A stretch of DNA of 64,000 bases from Prochlorococcus marinus str. MIT 0917 (GTDB lineage: Bacteria > Cyanobacteriota > Cyanobacteriia > PCC-6307 > Cyanobiaceae), in assembly GCF_027359575.1 (NCBI RefSeq), contig NZ_CP114784.1, positions 1,673,819 to 1,737,818 of the forward strand, written 5' to 3'. The position numbers and the translations under genes are program-made. Of the stretch, positions 1 to 8,990 are shown piece after piece. Under the pieces are notes generated by a model. It had not been told where the DNA came from. It saw nothing but the letters and a program-made list of their open reading frames with translations, and did no database searches. Each line of letters begins with the position of its first letter. Positions within the stretch are counted from its first letter, which is position 1.

Positions 1-666
1 CGAATTGCGGCAATAGATGAAAAAGGTAGATATTGCAATACGCAGTTATTAATGCCTGTCCTGATAGACCATGTAGCAAGAGTCAGAAATATGGCAGGTT
101 GTGTTGTTAAAACTGTAAGTGGTTCGGACTTGATGCGATTGGTTGCGCAGGATTTGGGGAGAGAAGTTATCGAAAAGCCTGTTGGGTTTAAATATATAGC
201 TGAGGAAATGCTTTCAAGAGAAGTTCTCATTGGAGGAGAGGAGTCCGGGGGAGTTGGATTTGGTCATCATCTGCCAGAACGTGATGCTTTGTTTACTGCT
301 TTGCTTTTGATGGAGTCAATAGTTGCTGATAGTAAATGTTTAGGTGAGAAAATAGATTCTCTTCATGCTCGTTTTGGTAAGAGTCATTTTGAACGTATTG
401 ATTTAACTCTCGAAGATATGGAAATGAGAAGTGACTTGGAAAATTTTTTGAATCAGAAGACCCCATCCTCAATTGGTCATAAATCCGTTTTAGAGGTTAT
501 TTCAACTGATGGAATAAAACTTGTACTTAATAAAAGTCATTGGCTGATGTTCCGTTTTTCTGGAACAGAACCTCTTTTAAGAATTTATTGTGAAGCTCCA
601 TCAATCGAAGAAGTTACTTCAACTTTGTATTATGCAAAGCAACTTATAGATAATAGTTTTGGATAA
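1..666 (+). CDS. Phosphoglucomutase/phosphomannomutase family protein, C-terminal part (5' end outside window)
   Basis: The reading frame is open from base 1, before the first internal ATG at 52, so this is the 3' portion of a longer gene. The product belongs to the alpha-D-phosphohexomutase family, which interconverts hexose 1- and 6-phosphates through a phosphoserine intermediate. Visible are the substrate-specificity loop region (GGEESGG, near base 235) and the C-terminal phosphate-binding motif FRFSGTEPLLRIY near base 550. The active-site serine and metal loop would lie upstream of the window. The stop overlaps the start of the next gene by 8 bases, which suggests cotranscription. Whether it prefers glucose or mannose phosphates cannot be told from this part. 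Confidence 0.9.
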   Translation, partial: RIAAIDEKGRYCNTQLLMPVLIDHVARVRNMAGCVVKTVSGSDLMRLVAQDLGREVIEKPVGFKYIAEEMLSREVLIGGEESGGVGFGHHLPERDALFTALLLMESIVADSKCLGEKIDSLHARFGKSHFERIDLTLEDMEMRSDLENFLNQKTPSSIGHKSVLEVISTDGIKLVLNKSHWLMFRFSGTEPLLRIYCEAPSIEEVTSTLYYAKQLIDNSFG

Positions 667-1249
667 TCTCCCTCTAGTAATTGCTAGTGGCAATGAAGGT
701 AAAATTCGAGAATTTAAAAAACTTTTGGCTGATTTCCCATTTGACTTGTTGACTCAACCTGTTGGTTTTGAGATTGAGGAAACAGGAAAGACTTTTATCG
801 AAAATGCAAGAATCAAGGCTATTGCTGTTAGTAAAGCAACGGGCCAATTGTCTCTTTCAGATGACTCTGGATTAAGTGTTGAGGCGCTTGGAGGAGCTCC
901 AGGAATTTATTCTGCTAGGTACGCAAGATCAGACAAGGAAAGAATTGAAAAACTATTGACGGAGTTAAAACCTTTTCCAAATAGAAAAGCTAAATTTGAG
1001 TGTGCATTATGTATTGCTAGTGGAGAAAAAGTTTTGATAGAAGTTTCAGGATTTTGCGAAGGTCTAATAACGTTTTTTCCAAAAGGGGAAAACGGGTTTG
1101 GTTATGATCCAATTTTTGAAGTTTCTGGATTAGGTGAGACTTTTGCTGAAATGGAGCACGAAAAAAAGAAGCAGATTGGTCATAGGGGGAGCGCTTTCAA
1201 ATTGCTAAAACCTGAATTGAAAAAGCTATTGAATTTTATAAAAAATTAG
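659..1249 (+). CDS. rdgB: Non-canonical purine NTP pyrophosphatase (RdgB/HAM1 family)
   Basis: This enzyme hydrolyses dITP, ITP and XTP to monophosphates plus pyrophosphate and so keeps deaminated purines out of nucleic acids. The 196-residue length is normal. The N-terminal motif ASGNEGKIREF and the central LSDDSGLSVEALGGAPGIYSA are family signatures, and GENGFGYDPIF near residue 140 is the conserved nucleotide-binding segment. The start is a TTG at 659 that overlaps the upstream stop by 8 bases. No nearby ATG would preserve the conserved N-terminus, so the TTG start is preferred. It probably sits in an operon with the phosphohexomutase. Confidence 0.93.
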   Translation: MDNLPLVIASGNEGKIREFKKLLADFPFDLLTQPVGFEIEETGKTFIENARIKAIAVSKATGQLSLSDDSGLSVEALGGAPGIYSARYARSDKERIEKLLTELKPFPNRKAKFECALCIASGEKVLIEVSGFCEGLITFFPKGENGFGYDPIFEVSGLGETFAEMEHEKKKQIGHRGSAFKLLKPELKKLLNFIKN

Positions 1250-1279
1250 TTTTGTTTTGCAAATCAACTTTTTTGGTTT

Positions 1280-2776
1280 TTAGTTTTCAACCCAGCTTCC
1301 GTGTAATCCATGGGGTATGGAAATAGGAACTTCAAGAATAGCTTGTTCAGTAAGATCTTTCGAATCAAGGATTATTAAATCAGTTCCAGATCTAATGCTA
1401 TTCCAAACCAATACAACAACCCACCCATTGTCTTCTTGAGACTTGGATCCTTCTTGGGAAGGAATAAATATTGGCTCACTTACAAAACCTCTTGGGGCGG
1501 CACTCCAACTAATTTCTTTATTGTTTGCTAAGTCGATTTTTTTTATAGCTTGTAGTGGGCCATTACCCTCCTTTCGTTCTGCAGTTGCCATCCAACTGAA
1601 GCGTGCCTTCAGTCCTTCAAAATTAGGGTTGACCATTGCAAATTCACAACATTGATTGCTTATGGTTGAGCAGGTAAATGAATTATCTATTGGATTGATT
1701 TCGCTTCTTTTTAAAACTCCTTCTGGTAAAAGATCAAAATCAATTTCTCTGAAATTATCCTCGGGACCAATACTAGGAAAATCATCATAAAAAATGCTTT
1801 CAATATTTATTTTTTCACCATCTTCCCAAGCATTTAGATGATGGAAAACAAAACCCTTTGGCGCATCAATTGATTTTGGAGGTTGACCAGCAAATTTCCC
1901 ACAATCCCTTGGAATTAATAAGAATTTTGGAGTCCCATAAGATTTGGAAGCTAAGCATTGTGCTGCTCCTTTTTGTCCAAGAAGGAATGGGAGAGGATTA
2001 AAACTTATCGCATTTTGTAGAAATATTGCCCAGTTTGGAGTGATGGCAAAATCATGCAAAAAAGCAAATCCATTAAAAGAATCTTTTCTATCGCTTACAA
2101 GAGAACCAATATTTTCTCCCTCTGTAGAGAATTCCATCAATCTAATTGTGCTTTTAGGACCAGTAGATACTCCAAAAGTAACCATTCTTTGACCTTTGTG
2201 ATGGCCAGGGTCGAATCGAGGATGAGCACTAAATGCTTCTCCTTTTTTTAAAACTCCTTTTAAATTAGATAAACCATTGGTTTCTAGAGTGTTTGGATTG
2301 AGTGAATATGGACTAGATGCTTCCCATAGGGCTAATAGATCATTCCCAAGTTTTATTACGTGAGTATTGGCAATATTTTTTAGCCTTACATCAAAAGCAT
2401 TAGCTAAGATGCCGCCTTCTTTTTGAGTTCCAAATACACCTCTATACAGAAATTTCTGGGATTTTTCTTCTTCTACCCATTCCTTTGTTCGAACAAAACG
2501 ATTAGTCAGGTTTATTTTTCCGTTTTCAAATTGAAAAGCGGCAATCATACCATCTCCATCAAATGGATGGTGAACCCATCTTCCTCCTCTTTCTAGTCTT
2601 CCTGGACCATTTCGATACAAGGTACCAGAAATTTGTTTAGGAATAGATCCTTCTACAAGTTTTAGTTCAGCGTGATCGAGTTCTTTTTCAACATTGCAAT
2701 ATGCACTTGACCAATCCTCTTGGCTGAAGATTGTTTGCTGTGGTGATGTTCCTCTTCTTAAATAACTAACGGCCAC
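1280..2776 (-). CDS. Carotenoid cleavage oxygenase (RPE65/CCD family)
   Basis: The 498-residue protein belongs to the Fe(II)-dependent carotenoid/apocarotenoid oxygenases, seven-bladed propellers with iron held by four histidines. Visible family segments are SGTLYRNGPGR near residue 50, HPFDGDGMIAAF near 70, the histidine-bearing VFHHLNAWEDG near 310, and the C-terminal IPHGLHGSWV, which carries the last iron ligand. Cyanobacterial relatives cleave apocarotenoids to retinal-type products, but the substrate here cannot be assigned from sequence. It faces rdgB tail to tail across about 30 bases. It was probably annotated in older genomes as retinal pigment epithelial membrane protein. Confidence 0.9.
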   Translation of the reverse strand: MAVSYLRRGTSPQQTIFSQEDWSSAYCNVEKELDHAELKLVEGSIPKQISGTLYRNGPGRLERGGRWVHHPFDGDGMIAAFQFENGKINLTNRFVRTKEWVEEEKSQKFLYRGVFGTQKEGGILANAFDVRLKNIANTHVIKLGNDLLALWEASSPYSLNPNTLETNGLSNLKGVLKKGEAFSAHPRFDPGHHKGQRMVTFGVSTGPKSTIRLMEFSTEGENIGSLVSDRKDSFNGFAFLHDFAITPNWAIFLQNAISFNPLPFLLGQKGAAQCLASKSYGTPKFLLIPRDCGKFAGQPPKSIDAPKGFVFHHLNAWEDGEKINIESIFYDDFPSIGPEDNFREIDFDLLPEGVLKRSEINPIDNSFTCSTISNQCCEFAMVNPNFEGLKARFSWMATAERKEGNGPLQAIKKIDLANNKEISWSAAPRGFVSEPIFIPSQEGSKSQEDNGWVVVLVWNSIRSGTDLIILDSKDLTEQAILEVPISIPHGLHGSWVEN

Positions 2777-2865
2777 TATTTTTATTAAATTGGAACTTGA
2801 TTTTCGCTTAAACTTATGATTTTTGCGAGCTCCAGCTCAAAATTATTTATTTGAATATGGAGCAT

Positions 2866-3477
2866 TTAACTACCAGCTTGTTCAAGAACTCCTTTACTGC
2901 TGGGTATTTGACTTGATCTTCTTGGGTCAATTTCAGTAGCCATGCGAAGAGCTCTTGCAAAAGATTTGAAAGTAGCCTCAATTATGTGGTGAGTATTATT
3001 TCCTTCCAGTTGTCTTATGTGGAGAGTTAAACCACAATTGCTGACAACAGCACCAAAGAATTCTTTAACCAACTCCGTATCGTAAGTTCCAACTTTTTGA
3101 GAAGGAATATCTAAATTAAAACTTAAATGTGGTCGACCTGAGCAATCAACCACAACTTGAATAAGGGCCTCATCAAGAGGAGCTAAAAAATGACCAAAGC
3201 GTTTTATTCCCAATCGATCACCTAATGCCTTTGATAACGCTTGTCCAATTGCAATCCCAACATCTTCATTCGTGTGATGATCGTCTATGTGAGTATCTCC
3301 ATTTGCTCTTACCTCAATATCAAATAATCCATGACTAGATAATTGTTGGATCATATGGTCTAGAAAACCAATACCTGTATTTGCATTGCATTTGCCAGAA
3401 CCATCAAGATTAATTTGGACAAAAACGTCCGTTTCCTTAGTTATCCGGCTAATCTCTCCTTCTCTAGTTTTCTTCAT
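2866..3477 (-). CDS. hisB: Imidazoleglycerol-phosphate dehydratase
   Basis: HisB removes water from imidazole glycerol phosphate to give imidazole acetol phosphate in histidine biosynthesis. The 203-residue monofunctional form lacks the histidinol phosphatase domain, as usual in cyanobacteria. The metal-binding histidine clusters are clear: [30 protein letters not shown] in the first half and [16 protein letters not shown] in the second. It lies about 30 bases downstream of fabI on the same strand, so the two may be cotranscribed although their pathways are unrelated. Confidence 0.97.
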   Translation of the reverse strand: MKKTREGEISRITKETDVFVQINLDGSGKCNANTGIGFLDHMIQQLSSHGLFDIEVRANGDTHIDDHHTNEDVGIAIGQALSKALGDRLGIKRFGHFLAPLDEALIQVVVDCSGRPHLSFNLDIPSQKVGTYDTELVKEFFGAVVSNCGLTLHIRQLEGNNTHHIIEATFKSFARALRMATEIDPRRSSQIPSSKGVLEQAGS

Positions 3478-3507
3478 ATTTAATTGGCAATTTAAATTGG
3501 CTTAAAA

Positions 3508-4290
3508 TTACATTCCATTTATGCAATAACCTGCATCAACATAAACAGTTTGTCCTGATATACCACTCGAAAGATCGCTAAGCAAGAAAGCAGCGGTATT
3601 ACCTACCTCGATTTGAGTAACGGTTCTCCTCAGCGGAGCTTTTTCCTCGACGTTATGAATCATGTCCAGAATTCCTCCAATAGCTGAACTGGCGAGAGTT
3701 CTTATTGGCCCAGCACTGATGGCATTAACTCGAACCTGATTTTCAGGCCCAAGTTCCTCCGAAAGATATCTAACTGATGCCTCCAAAGCTGCTTTAGCAA
3801 CTCCCATTACGTTGTAATTAGGAATTGCTCTTTCTGCTCCTAAATAAGTCAAGGTGACTACCCCTGCACCTTTGCTGAAAAGAGGTTTTGCATATTTACA
3901 TAGTGGGGCGAGTGAGTAAGCGCTAATTTCTAGGGCTCTTGAGAATCCCTCTGAAGTAGTTGCACTGTAATTACCAACTAATTCTTCTTTCCCTGCAAAG
4001 GCTAAACAGTGAACTAATCCGTCAAGCTGTCCCCATTGATTTTGAATGGCTTCAAAAACTTCTTCAATTTGAGAAGTGTTTTGAACATTAAGTGGTAAAA
4101 ACAAGCTTGGATTTAAAGGAGAAGTAAGTTCTTTTACTTTTGCTTCAAATCTACCTTTTTCATCGGGCAAGTATGTAATTCCTAATTCAGCTCCAGCTGC
4201 TTTTAACTGTTGAGCAATGCCCCAGGCAATTGATCTGTTGTTTGCTATTCCTGTAACAAGGATTTTTTTGCCACTAAGATCGAGAAGCAT
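3508..4290 (-). CDS. fabI: Enoyl-[acyl-carrier-protein] reductase (NADH)
   Basis: FabI carries out the last reductive step of each fatty acid elongation cycle. It is an atypical short-chain dehydrogenase of 260 residues. The N-terminal cofactor segment reads VTGIANNRSIAWGIA, typical of FabI rather than of ordinary SDRs. The catalytic Tyr and Lys are in PNYNVMGVAKAALEASVRYL, with the six-residue spacing found in FabI. The C-terminus SGISGQTVYVDAGYCINGM is also diagnostic. The ATG at 4290 is followed directly by the conserved N-terminus. It is divergent from the thioredoxin-fold gene at 4411, leaving about 120 bases for both promoters. Confidence 0.97.
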   Translation of the reverse strand: MLLDLSGKKILVTGIANNRSIAWGIAQQLKAAGAELGITYLPDEKGRFEAKVKELTSPLNPSLFLPLNVQNTSQIEEVFEAIQNQWGQLDGLVHCLAFAGKEELVGNYSATTSEGFSRALEISAYSLAPLCKYAKPLFSKGAGVVTLTYLGAERAIPNYNVMGVAKAALEASVRYLSEELGPENQVRVNAISAGPIRTLASSAIGGILDMIHNVEEKAPLRRTVTQIEVGNTAAFLLSDLSSGISGQTVYVDAGYCINGM

Positions 4291-4410
4291 CTTTCGGACT
4301 CATTTGGTTAGTATTACTAATTGTCCCTTATTTAGGGCTAAGACTCATAGTTAAATGAATATATAGTTAAAAGTTCTGTAATCCATTAAACCCCTCAAAT
4401 CATAAGAATC

Positions 4411-5031
4411 ATGGTTCGAACAGCGTCAACAATGCTTCCATTAGGAACTCCATTACCTGATTTTGAGTTAGGTGTAGTTTCAGGCGTGAACCTTGCTCCT
4501 GATGATTCTTTAAAAGGCTTTAGTAAAATTAGAAGTTTTGATTTAACAAAAAGACCATTATTTTTGATGGTTATATGCGCTCATTGTCCATTTGTTAAAC
4601 ATGTAGAAAGTGGAATCACAAATTTGTTCAATTCTTTTGGAGAGGATGTTCAATTTTTGGCTATTTCTAGTAATAGCGTTATCACACATCCGCAAGACTC
4701 GCCGGAATTCTTAGCCTCTCAAGCTAATAAATTGGGATGGAAGTTTCCATATTTATTTGATGCTGATCAAAAATTAGCAAAAGCGCTTAAAGCGGCATGT
4801 ACTCCCGATTTTTATATTTTTTGGCCTTCTTCAGATGGAGAATCAAAACTGAGATACAGGGGACAGATGGACGAAAGCCGTCCTGGCAATGAAACACCTG
4901 TTTCTGGCGATGATATTCGTCTAGCACTCAGATCATTATTAAAGGGAGAAGATATTTCAGCTAATCAAAAACCTTCTATTGGTTGCAACATTAAATGGCA
5001 TCCTGGTATGGAGCCTGAGTGGTTTGGATGA
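4411..5031 (+). CDS. Thioredoxin-fold protein (AhpC/TSA-like, CxxC)
   Basis: The 206-residue protein has a thioredoxin fold of the AhpC/TSA or redoxin type. The likely redox centre is CAHCPFVKH near residue 54, a CxxC in the position of the thioredoxin active site. A cis-proline region (ACTPDFYIF) follows near residue 130, and RGQMDESRPGN is conserved in cyanobacterial homologues. No signal peptide is visible, so it is probably cytoplasmic. The partner and substrate are unknown; a peroxiredoxin-like or disulfide-reducing role is inferred from the fold. It is a single gene between fabI and a DegT aminotransferase on the same strand, 52 bases apart. Confidence 0.85.
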   Translation: MVRTASTMLPLGTPLPDFELGVVSGVNLAPDDSLKGFSKIRSFDLTKRPLFLMVICAHCPFVKHVESGITNLFNSFGEDVQFLAISSNSVITHPQDSPEFLASQANKLGWKFPYLFDADQKLAKALKAACTPDFYIFWPSSDGESKLRYRGQMDESRPGNETPVSGDDIRLALRSLLKGEDISANQKPSIGCNIKWHPGMEPEWFG

Positions 5032-5083
5032 ATTAATAAGTGCCTTTTTGATTTTTCATCGTTTCAACTTAATTTAAATAGTT

Positions 5084-6253
5084 ATGCAAATACCTCCTTT
5101 TAGCCTTGAAGCTCAAATTTCTGAAATAGGAGAAGAGATTGAAGAAGCTTTAATTAAAGTTTTTAGAAGCGGAAAATATATTGGTGGAGAGGAAGTAGCT
5201 TCATTTGAAAAAGCTTTTGCATTAGCCATAGAAACTTCTTTTTCAGTTAGTTGTAATAGTGGAACAGATGCATTAATTCTTGCCTTAAGATCGCTAAATA
5301 TTGGTCAAGGTGATGAGGTGATCACCTCATCATTTAGTTTTTTTGCTACTGCAGAAGCAATTACCAGTGTTGGTGCTAGGCCTGTTTTTGTAGATATTGA
5401 GCCTGAAAACTATCTTATGGATCTGGGTCTAATAGAAAAAGCAATAACTTCTAGAACAAAAGCTATTTTGCCTGTGCATTTGTTTGGTCATCCACTAGAT
5501 ATGGATAAAGTAATGGCAATTGCTGAAGAAAATAATCTAAAGGTTGTAGAAGATTGTGCTCAAGCGGCTGGTGCCCATTGGCGAGGTAAACCTGTAGGAA
5601 GTTATGGAGATGTAGGTTGCTTTAGCTTTTTCCCTACTAAAAACTTAGGTGCAGCAGGAGATGGAGGAGCTGTAACTACTAATGATTTTGATCTGGCAAA
5701 AATAATTAGGGAATTAGCTATTCATGGAATGCCAAAGAGATATTTACATACAAATATTGGATATAATAGTAGACTTGATTCCTTACAAGCTGCAATCTTA
5801 AATGTTAAATTAAAACGATTAAACAAATGGATAGAGCAAAGAAAAGCTATAGCAATTAATTATATAAATAAGCTATCAATGATAGAAGGAATTAAGTTGC
5901 CATCTAATACTTTGATCAACAATTCTGGTCATTCTTGGAATCAATTTGTAATAAGAATAATGAACAATTCTTTTGTTGAAAATCTAAAATCTACTTCAGA
6001 GAATGTTTCTGATATTTCAAATAGAGATCTGTTTCAAACTGAACTTCATAGCCTTGGAGTTAATACAATTATTTATTATCCAGTACCCATACATCTTCAA
6101 CCAGCATATAAAGAGTTAGGTTATAAAGAAGGTTCTCTTCCTATTACTGAAAAGGTATGTAGTCAGGTAATTAGTTTACCCATTTTCCCTGAATTTAAAT
6201 CTATTCAGCAATTATATGTTATTGATACAATAAAGGAATTATTTGGAAAATAA
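5084..6253 (+). CDS. DegT/DnrJ/EryC1/StrS-family PLP aminotransferase
   Basis: These fold-type I PLP enzymes transaminate keto-sugar nucleotides during surface polysaccharide synthesis. The product has 389 residues. The N-terminal FRSGKYIGGEEVASFE is typical, SCNSGTDALILALRS binds cofactor phosphate, VVEDCAQAAGA carries the PLP-contacting Asp, and the Schiff-base lysine is Lys186 in FFPTKNLGAAGDGGA. The C-terminal YYPVPIHLQPAY is also a family hallmark. No sugar-nucleotide dehydratase is adjacent here, so the sugar substrate is unknown. Related cyanobacterial genes are sometimes labelled pleiotropic regulatory protein; the enzymatic role is better supported by the intact lysine. Confidence 0.93.
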   Translation: MQIPPFSLEAQISEIGEEIEEALIKVFRSGKYIGGEEVASFEKAFALAIETSFSVSCNSGTDALILALRSLNIGQGDEVITSSFSFFATAEAITSVGARPVFVDIEPENYLMDLGLIEKAITSRTKAILPVHLFGHPLDMDKVMAIAEENNLKVVEDCAQAAGAHWRGKPVGSYGDVGCFSFFPTKNLGAAGDGGAVTTNDFDLAKIIRELAIHGMPKRYLHTNIGYNSRLDSLQAAILNVKLKRLNKWIEQRKAIAINYINKLSMIEGIKLPSNTLINNSGHSWNQFVIRIMNNSFVENLKSTSENVSDISNRDLFQTELHSLGVNTIIYYPVPIHLQPAYKELGYKEGSLPITEKVCSQVISLPIFPEFKSIQQLYVIDTIKELFGK

Positions 6254-6254
6254 T

Positions 6255-7736
6255 CTAATTAATACTTGAATATAATTCTTTGAAGATAGATGTTTGATTT
6301 TTGTGGTTTACAATAGGTTTTGGATAGCCGTTTCTCTCCGCAGAATTTATTTCACCGGACAGCAAATTAGGAGTTGAGACATGTGTTAACTCTGGGATCC
6401 ATTTTCGTATATAGTTGCCATTCTCGTCGAATTTAGAAGCTTGTCTAAAAGGATTGAATATTCTCATCGGTTTTGGATCCATTCCACTGCTAGCACTCCA
6501 TTGCCACCCTCCATTGTTTGATGCTAAGTCACCATCAACTAAGCTTTTCATGAAGAAAAGTTCTCCCCATCTCCAATCAACTAAAAGGTCTTTTACTAGA
6601 AAAGAAGCAACAATCATTCTGCATCGATTATGCATCCATCCAGAATGCTTAAGCTGTCTCATCGCAGCATCAATTATGGGGATACCAGTTAATCCCTCCT
6701 CCCAGGATTTAAACCAATCATGATTATTTTGCCATGGAAACTTTAACCACTTTTCTCTATATGGACCTTTCTCTAGCTCTGGAAAATTAATGAGAGCATT
6801 TTGATAAAACTCTCTCCAGGCAAGTTCCTTTATCCAAGTATCAATAGAATTTATTTGATATCCATTAGTCGCCATATTTCTTGAGATTTGAGCCCCATTC
6901 CAAACTGCCCTACAACTTATTGTCCCTAAACTTAAAGCCGCACTTAGATTAGAAGTTGATTCTAAAGATGGAACATCTCTTGCTTGGTTGTATGAATGTA
7001 TAACTCCTGAATTGATAAAAAAGTTTAATTGTTTTATTGACTCTGATTCTCCTGGCTGGCAAGGACAGCGGTTAGTATTATTAAATATATTTGAAGTAAG
7101 TAAATCATCTACAGGTTTTCTTTCTCTGGAAATACAATAGTTTAAATCAGAGTTTTGAATTAATGATAAATCTCTTTCATTAAAACCTATAATCTCTTCA
7201 GGTGTCCTTGATATTTGTATTAAATTATCACTTGATATTTTTGTCCTGTTGATTATATCAATCCATTTTCGATAAAAAGGGCCATACACTTTGTAAGGGT
7301 CATTATTGTTCGTTTTTATGTTTCTTGGATTGACAATTAATTGATCTGAAAATGTATATATTTTCCTTTTCTCTTTAGAAAATTGTTCTGATATTTGTTT
7401 GTCTCTGTTGATTTCATAAGGCTCAATATTTTCGTTCCAGTAAATACATTCAGCTTTAACTAAGTCCGCTAATTTACAAATTAATCTAATAGGGTCTCCA
7501 TTCAGGATTAATAAACGACTTCCTCTCCTTTCCCAATTCTTTTGGAGTTCTAAAAGGCTTTCGCCCAAAAACCAATTTTTTGCCTCAGAAGTAGTTCTAC
7601 TGAGATTTAAAAGATTGGGATCTAAAATATATACTCCAATTAAATTTTTTGAATTTTTAGATGCTTCATATAGACCTATATTGTCTTCTATTCTTAAATC
7701 TCTTCTATGCCAAAATATTGATCGAAACTTAGTCAT
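6255..7736 (-). CDS. phrB: Deoxyribodipyrimidine photolyase
   Basis: This flavoprotein splits cyclobutane pyrimidine dimers with blue or near-UV light. It has 493 residues. The N-terminal antenna domain begins with FWHRRDLRIEDN, and the C-terminal FAD domain carries TWIKELAWREFYQNAL, DAAMRQLKHSGWMHNRCRM and the photolyase signature GGWQWSASSGMDPKPMRIFN. Conserved tryptophans of the electron-transfer chain are present. Its start codon overlaps the stop of the upstream Nudix gene by 4 bases (ATGA), so the two are translationally coupled. A class I CPD photolyase is the most likely assignment; a cryptochrome cannot be wholly excluded. Confidence 0.95.
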   Translation of the reverse strand: MTKFRSIFWHRRDLRIEDNIGLYEASKNSKNLIGVYILDPNLLNLSRTTSEAKNWFLGESLLELQKNWERRGSRLLILNGDPIRLICKLADLVKAECIYWNENIEPYEINRDKQISEQFSKEKRKIYTFSDQLIVNPRNIKTNNNDPYKVYGPFYRKWIDIINRTKISSDNLIQISRTPEEIIGFNERDLSLIQNSDLNYCISRERKPVDDLLTSNIFNNTNRCPCQPGESESIKQLNFFINSGVIHSYNQARDVPSLESTSNLSAALSLGTISCRAVWNGAQISRNMATNGYQINSIDTWIKELAWREFYQNALINFPELEKGPYREKWLKFPWQNNHDWFKSWEEGLTGIPIIDAAMRQLKHSGWMHNRCRMIVASFLVKDLLVDWRWGELFFMKSLVDGDLASNNGGWQWSASSGMDPKPMRIFNPFRQASKFDENGNYIRKWIPELTHVSTPNLLSGEINSAERNGYPKPIVNHKNQTSIFKELYSSIN

Positions 7737-8311
7737 TTTTTATTCAAGACTTGGCATGCTCTGAACCATGCAGTAATAGTTTTACCATCAAGTGATTCTT
7801 CTCCGCTTGCAATCAATTCATTTAACTCTTTGGGGGCAATTTTTAATACTTCAATATCTTCATCTGCATCGCCCTCAGGCTTATGTTCAAGTTTAGTTAA
7901 ATCTCTTGCAAGGAAAAGATGAATTATTTCGTCTGAATATCCAGGACAAGGGAGCATCTCTCCAAGAGAGTTCCATCTTTTTGCAGAGTAACCACTTTCT
8001 TCTTGAATTTCTCTTTTAATTGATTCAGATGGGCTTTCACCTGGTTCTAGCGTTCCAGCTGGAAACTCGAGAATTCTTCTCGAGCAAGCAAATCTGTATT
8101 GACGAAGAATAATGACTTCTCCTGAATCTGTTATTGGTACTGCCAAGGCAGCTCCTGGATGACGAATAATCCCAAATTCACCCTCCATTGAATTAGGTAA
8201 AAGAAACTTATTAATTTCAAAACGAATTTTTTTTGCATCAAGACAATCTTTTGTCTCGATTATTTCTGATGGTTCCGGTCCTGGAATAGACATACTTTTT
8301 TTTATATTCAT
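7733..8311 (-). CDS. Nudix hydrolase, ADP-ribose pyrophosphatase type
   Basis: The 192-residue protein contains a complete Nudix box, GTLEPGESPSESIKREIQEE, starting near residue 94 (the box continues SGY). It therefore hydrolyses nucleoside diphosphates linked to another moiety. The upstream VIILRQYRFACSRRILEFPAG resembles ADP-ribose/ADP-sugar pyrophosphatases (NUDT5/YqiE-like), whose substrate-binding Glu and Arg lie here. It sits between folK and phrB on the same strand and overlaps phrB by 4 bases. A link between NAD-derived ADP-ribose turnover and DNA photorepair is possible, but linkage alone is weak evidence. Confidence 0.9.
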   Translation of the reverse strand: MNIKKSMSIPGPEPSEIIETKDCLDAKKIRFEINKFLLPNSMEGEFGIIRHPGAALAVPITDSGEVIILRQYRFACSRRILEFPAGTLEPGESPSESIKREIQEESGYSAKRWNSLGEMLPCPGYSDEIIHLFLARDLTKLEHKPEGDADEDIEVLKIAPKELNELIASGEESLDGKTITAWFRACQVLNKK

Positions 8312-8361
8312 ATAGGATGGCTGATTTTTTTAGAAAAGTTTGGTGATTTTTGTTAGGAGTT

Positions 8362-8943
8362 TTATTCAGGCCAAATTTTTGGAGAATTAATTTGTTTTGG
8401 TTTCCCTTGATCTTTTGATAAAACTTCTGCAAGGGGAATTAAAACAAAGTTTCTTTCACTTAATCTTGGATGAGGCAAAATTAGAGTTTCTGTATTTATT
8501 TGCAGTCCTCCCCAGGAAATGAAGTCAATATCTAAAGATCTTGGCCCCAAAAAAATTTCTGTATTTTCTCTTTCCCTCCCTGCGATTTTTTCTAAATCTA
8601 AAAATTTTTTCATTAAACAGATAGCTGCTTTTTCATTTGGGGTTACTGAGCTAAAATCCTTACCCTCTACAACCAGTACGGTATTAATAAATTTTGGTTG
8701 ATCAATTGGCCCACCTAAAGGTTCAGTCTCAAATAAAGGCGCCCATTGAAAAGATAAAGACTTATCAATATTTTGAGAGTCGATTTTTGGACAATTTAAA
8801 GCAACAATCCAATCAAGTATGCTTTTTTCAATGAGCGGCCTCATGGCAGCAATTGTTCTTATGGGATCTCCAAGAATGCCAGGGATATTTGCGCCTATTG
8901 AGATAACTAGTTTCAATTCTGTTTTTTGTTTTGCATAAGTCAT
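8362..8943 (-). CDS. folK: 6-hydroxymethyl-7,8-dihydropterin pyrophosphokinase
   Basis: FolK transfers pyrophosphate from ATP to 6-hydroxymethyl-dihydropterin in folate synthesis. The 193-residue protein shows the N-terminal SIGANIPG, the pterin-binding FETEPLG and the signature LGPRSLDIDFISWGG followed by LPHPRLSERNFVLIPLAEV, which contains the Mg-binding Asp pair. It is the first gene of a minus-strand cluster folK-Nudix-phrB. It faces chlD head to head with only a few dozen bases between the start codons, so the two promoters must be compact or overlapping. Confidence 0.95.
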   Translation of the reverse strand: MTYAKQKTELKLVISIGANIPGILGDPIRTIAAMRPLIEKSILDWIVALNCPKIDSQNIDKSLSFQWAPLFETEPLGGPIDQPKFINTVLVVEGKDFSSVTPNEKAAICLMKKFLDLEKIAGRERENTEIFLGPRSLDIDFISWGGLQINTETLILPHPRLSERNFVLIPLAEVLSKDQGKPKQINSPKIWPE

Positions 8944-8990
8944 GCGAATATTAAAAGACTTTTAAAAATTTGCTTGATTTATCCAAGCCT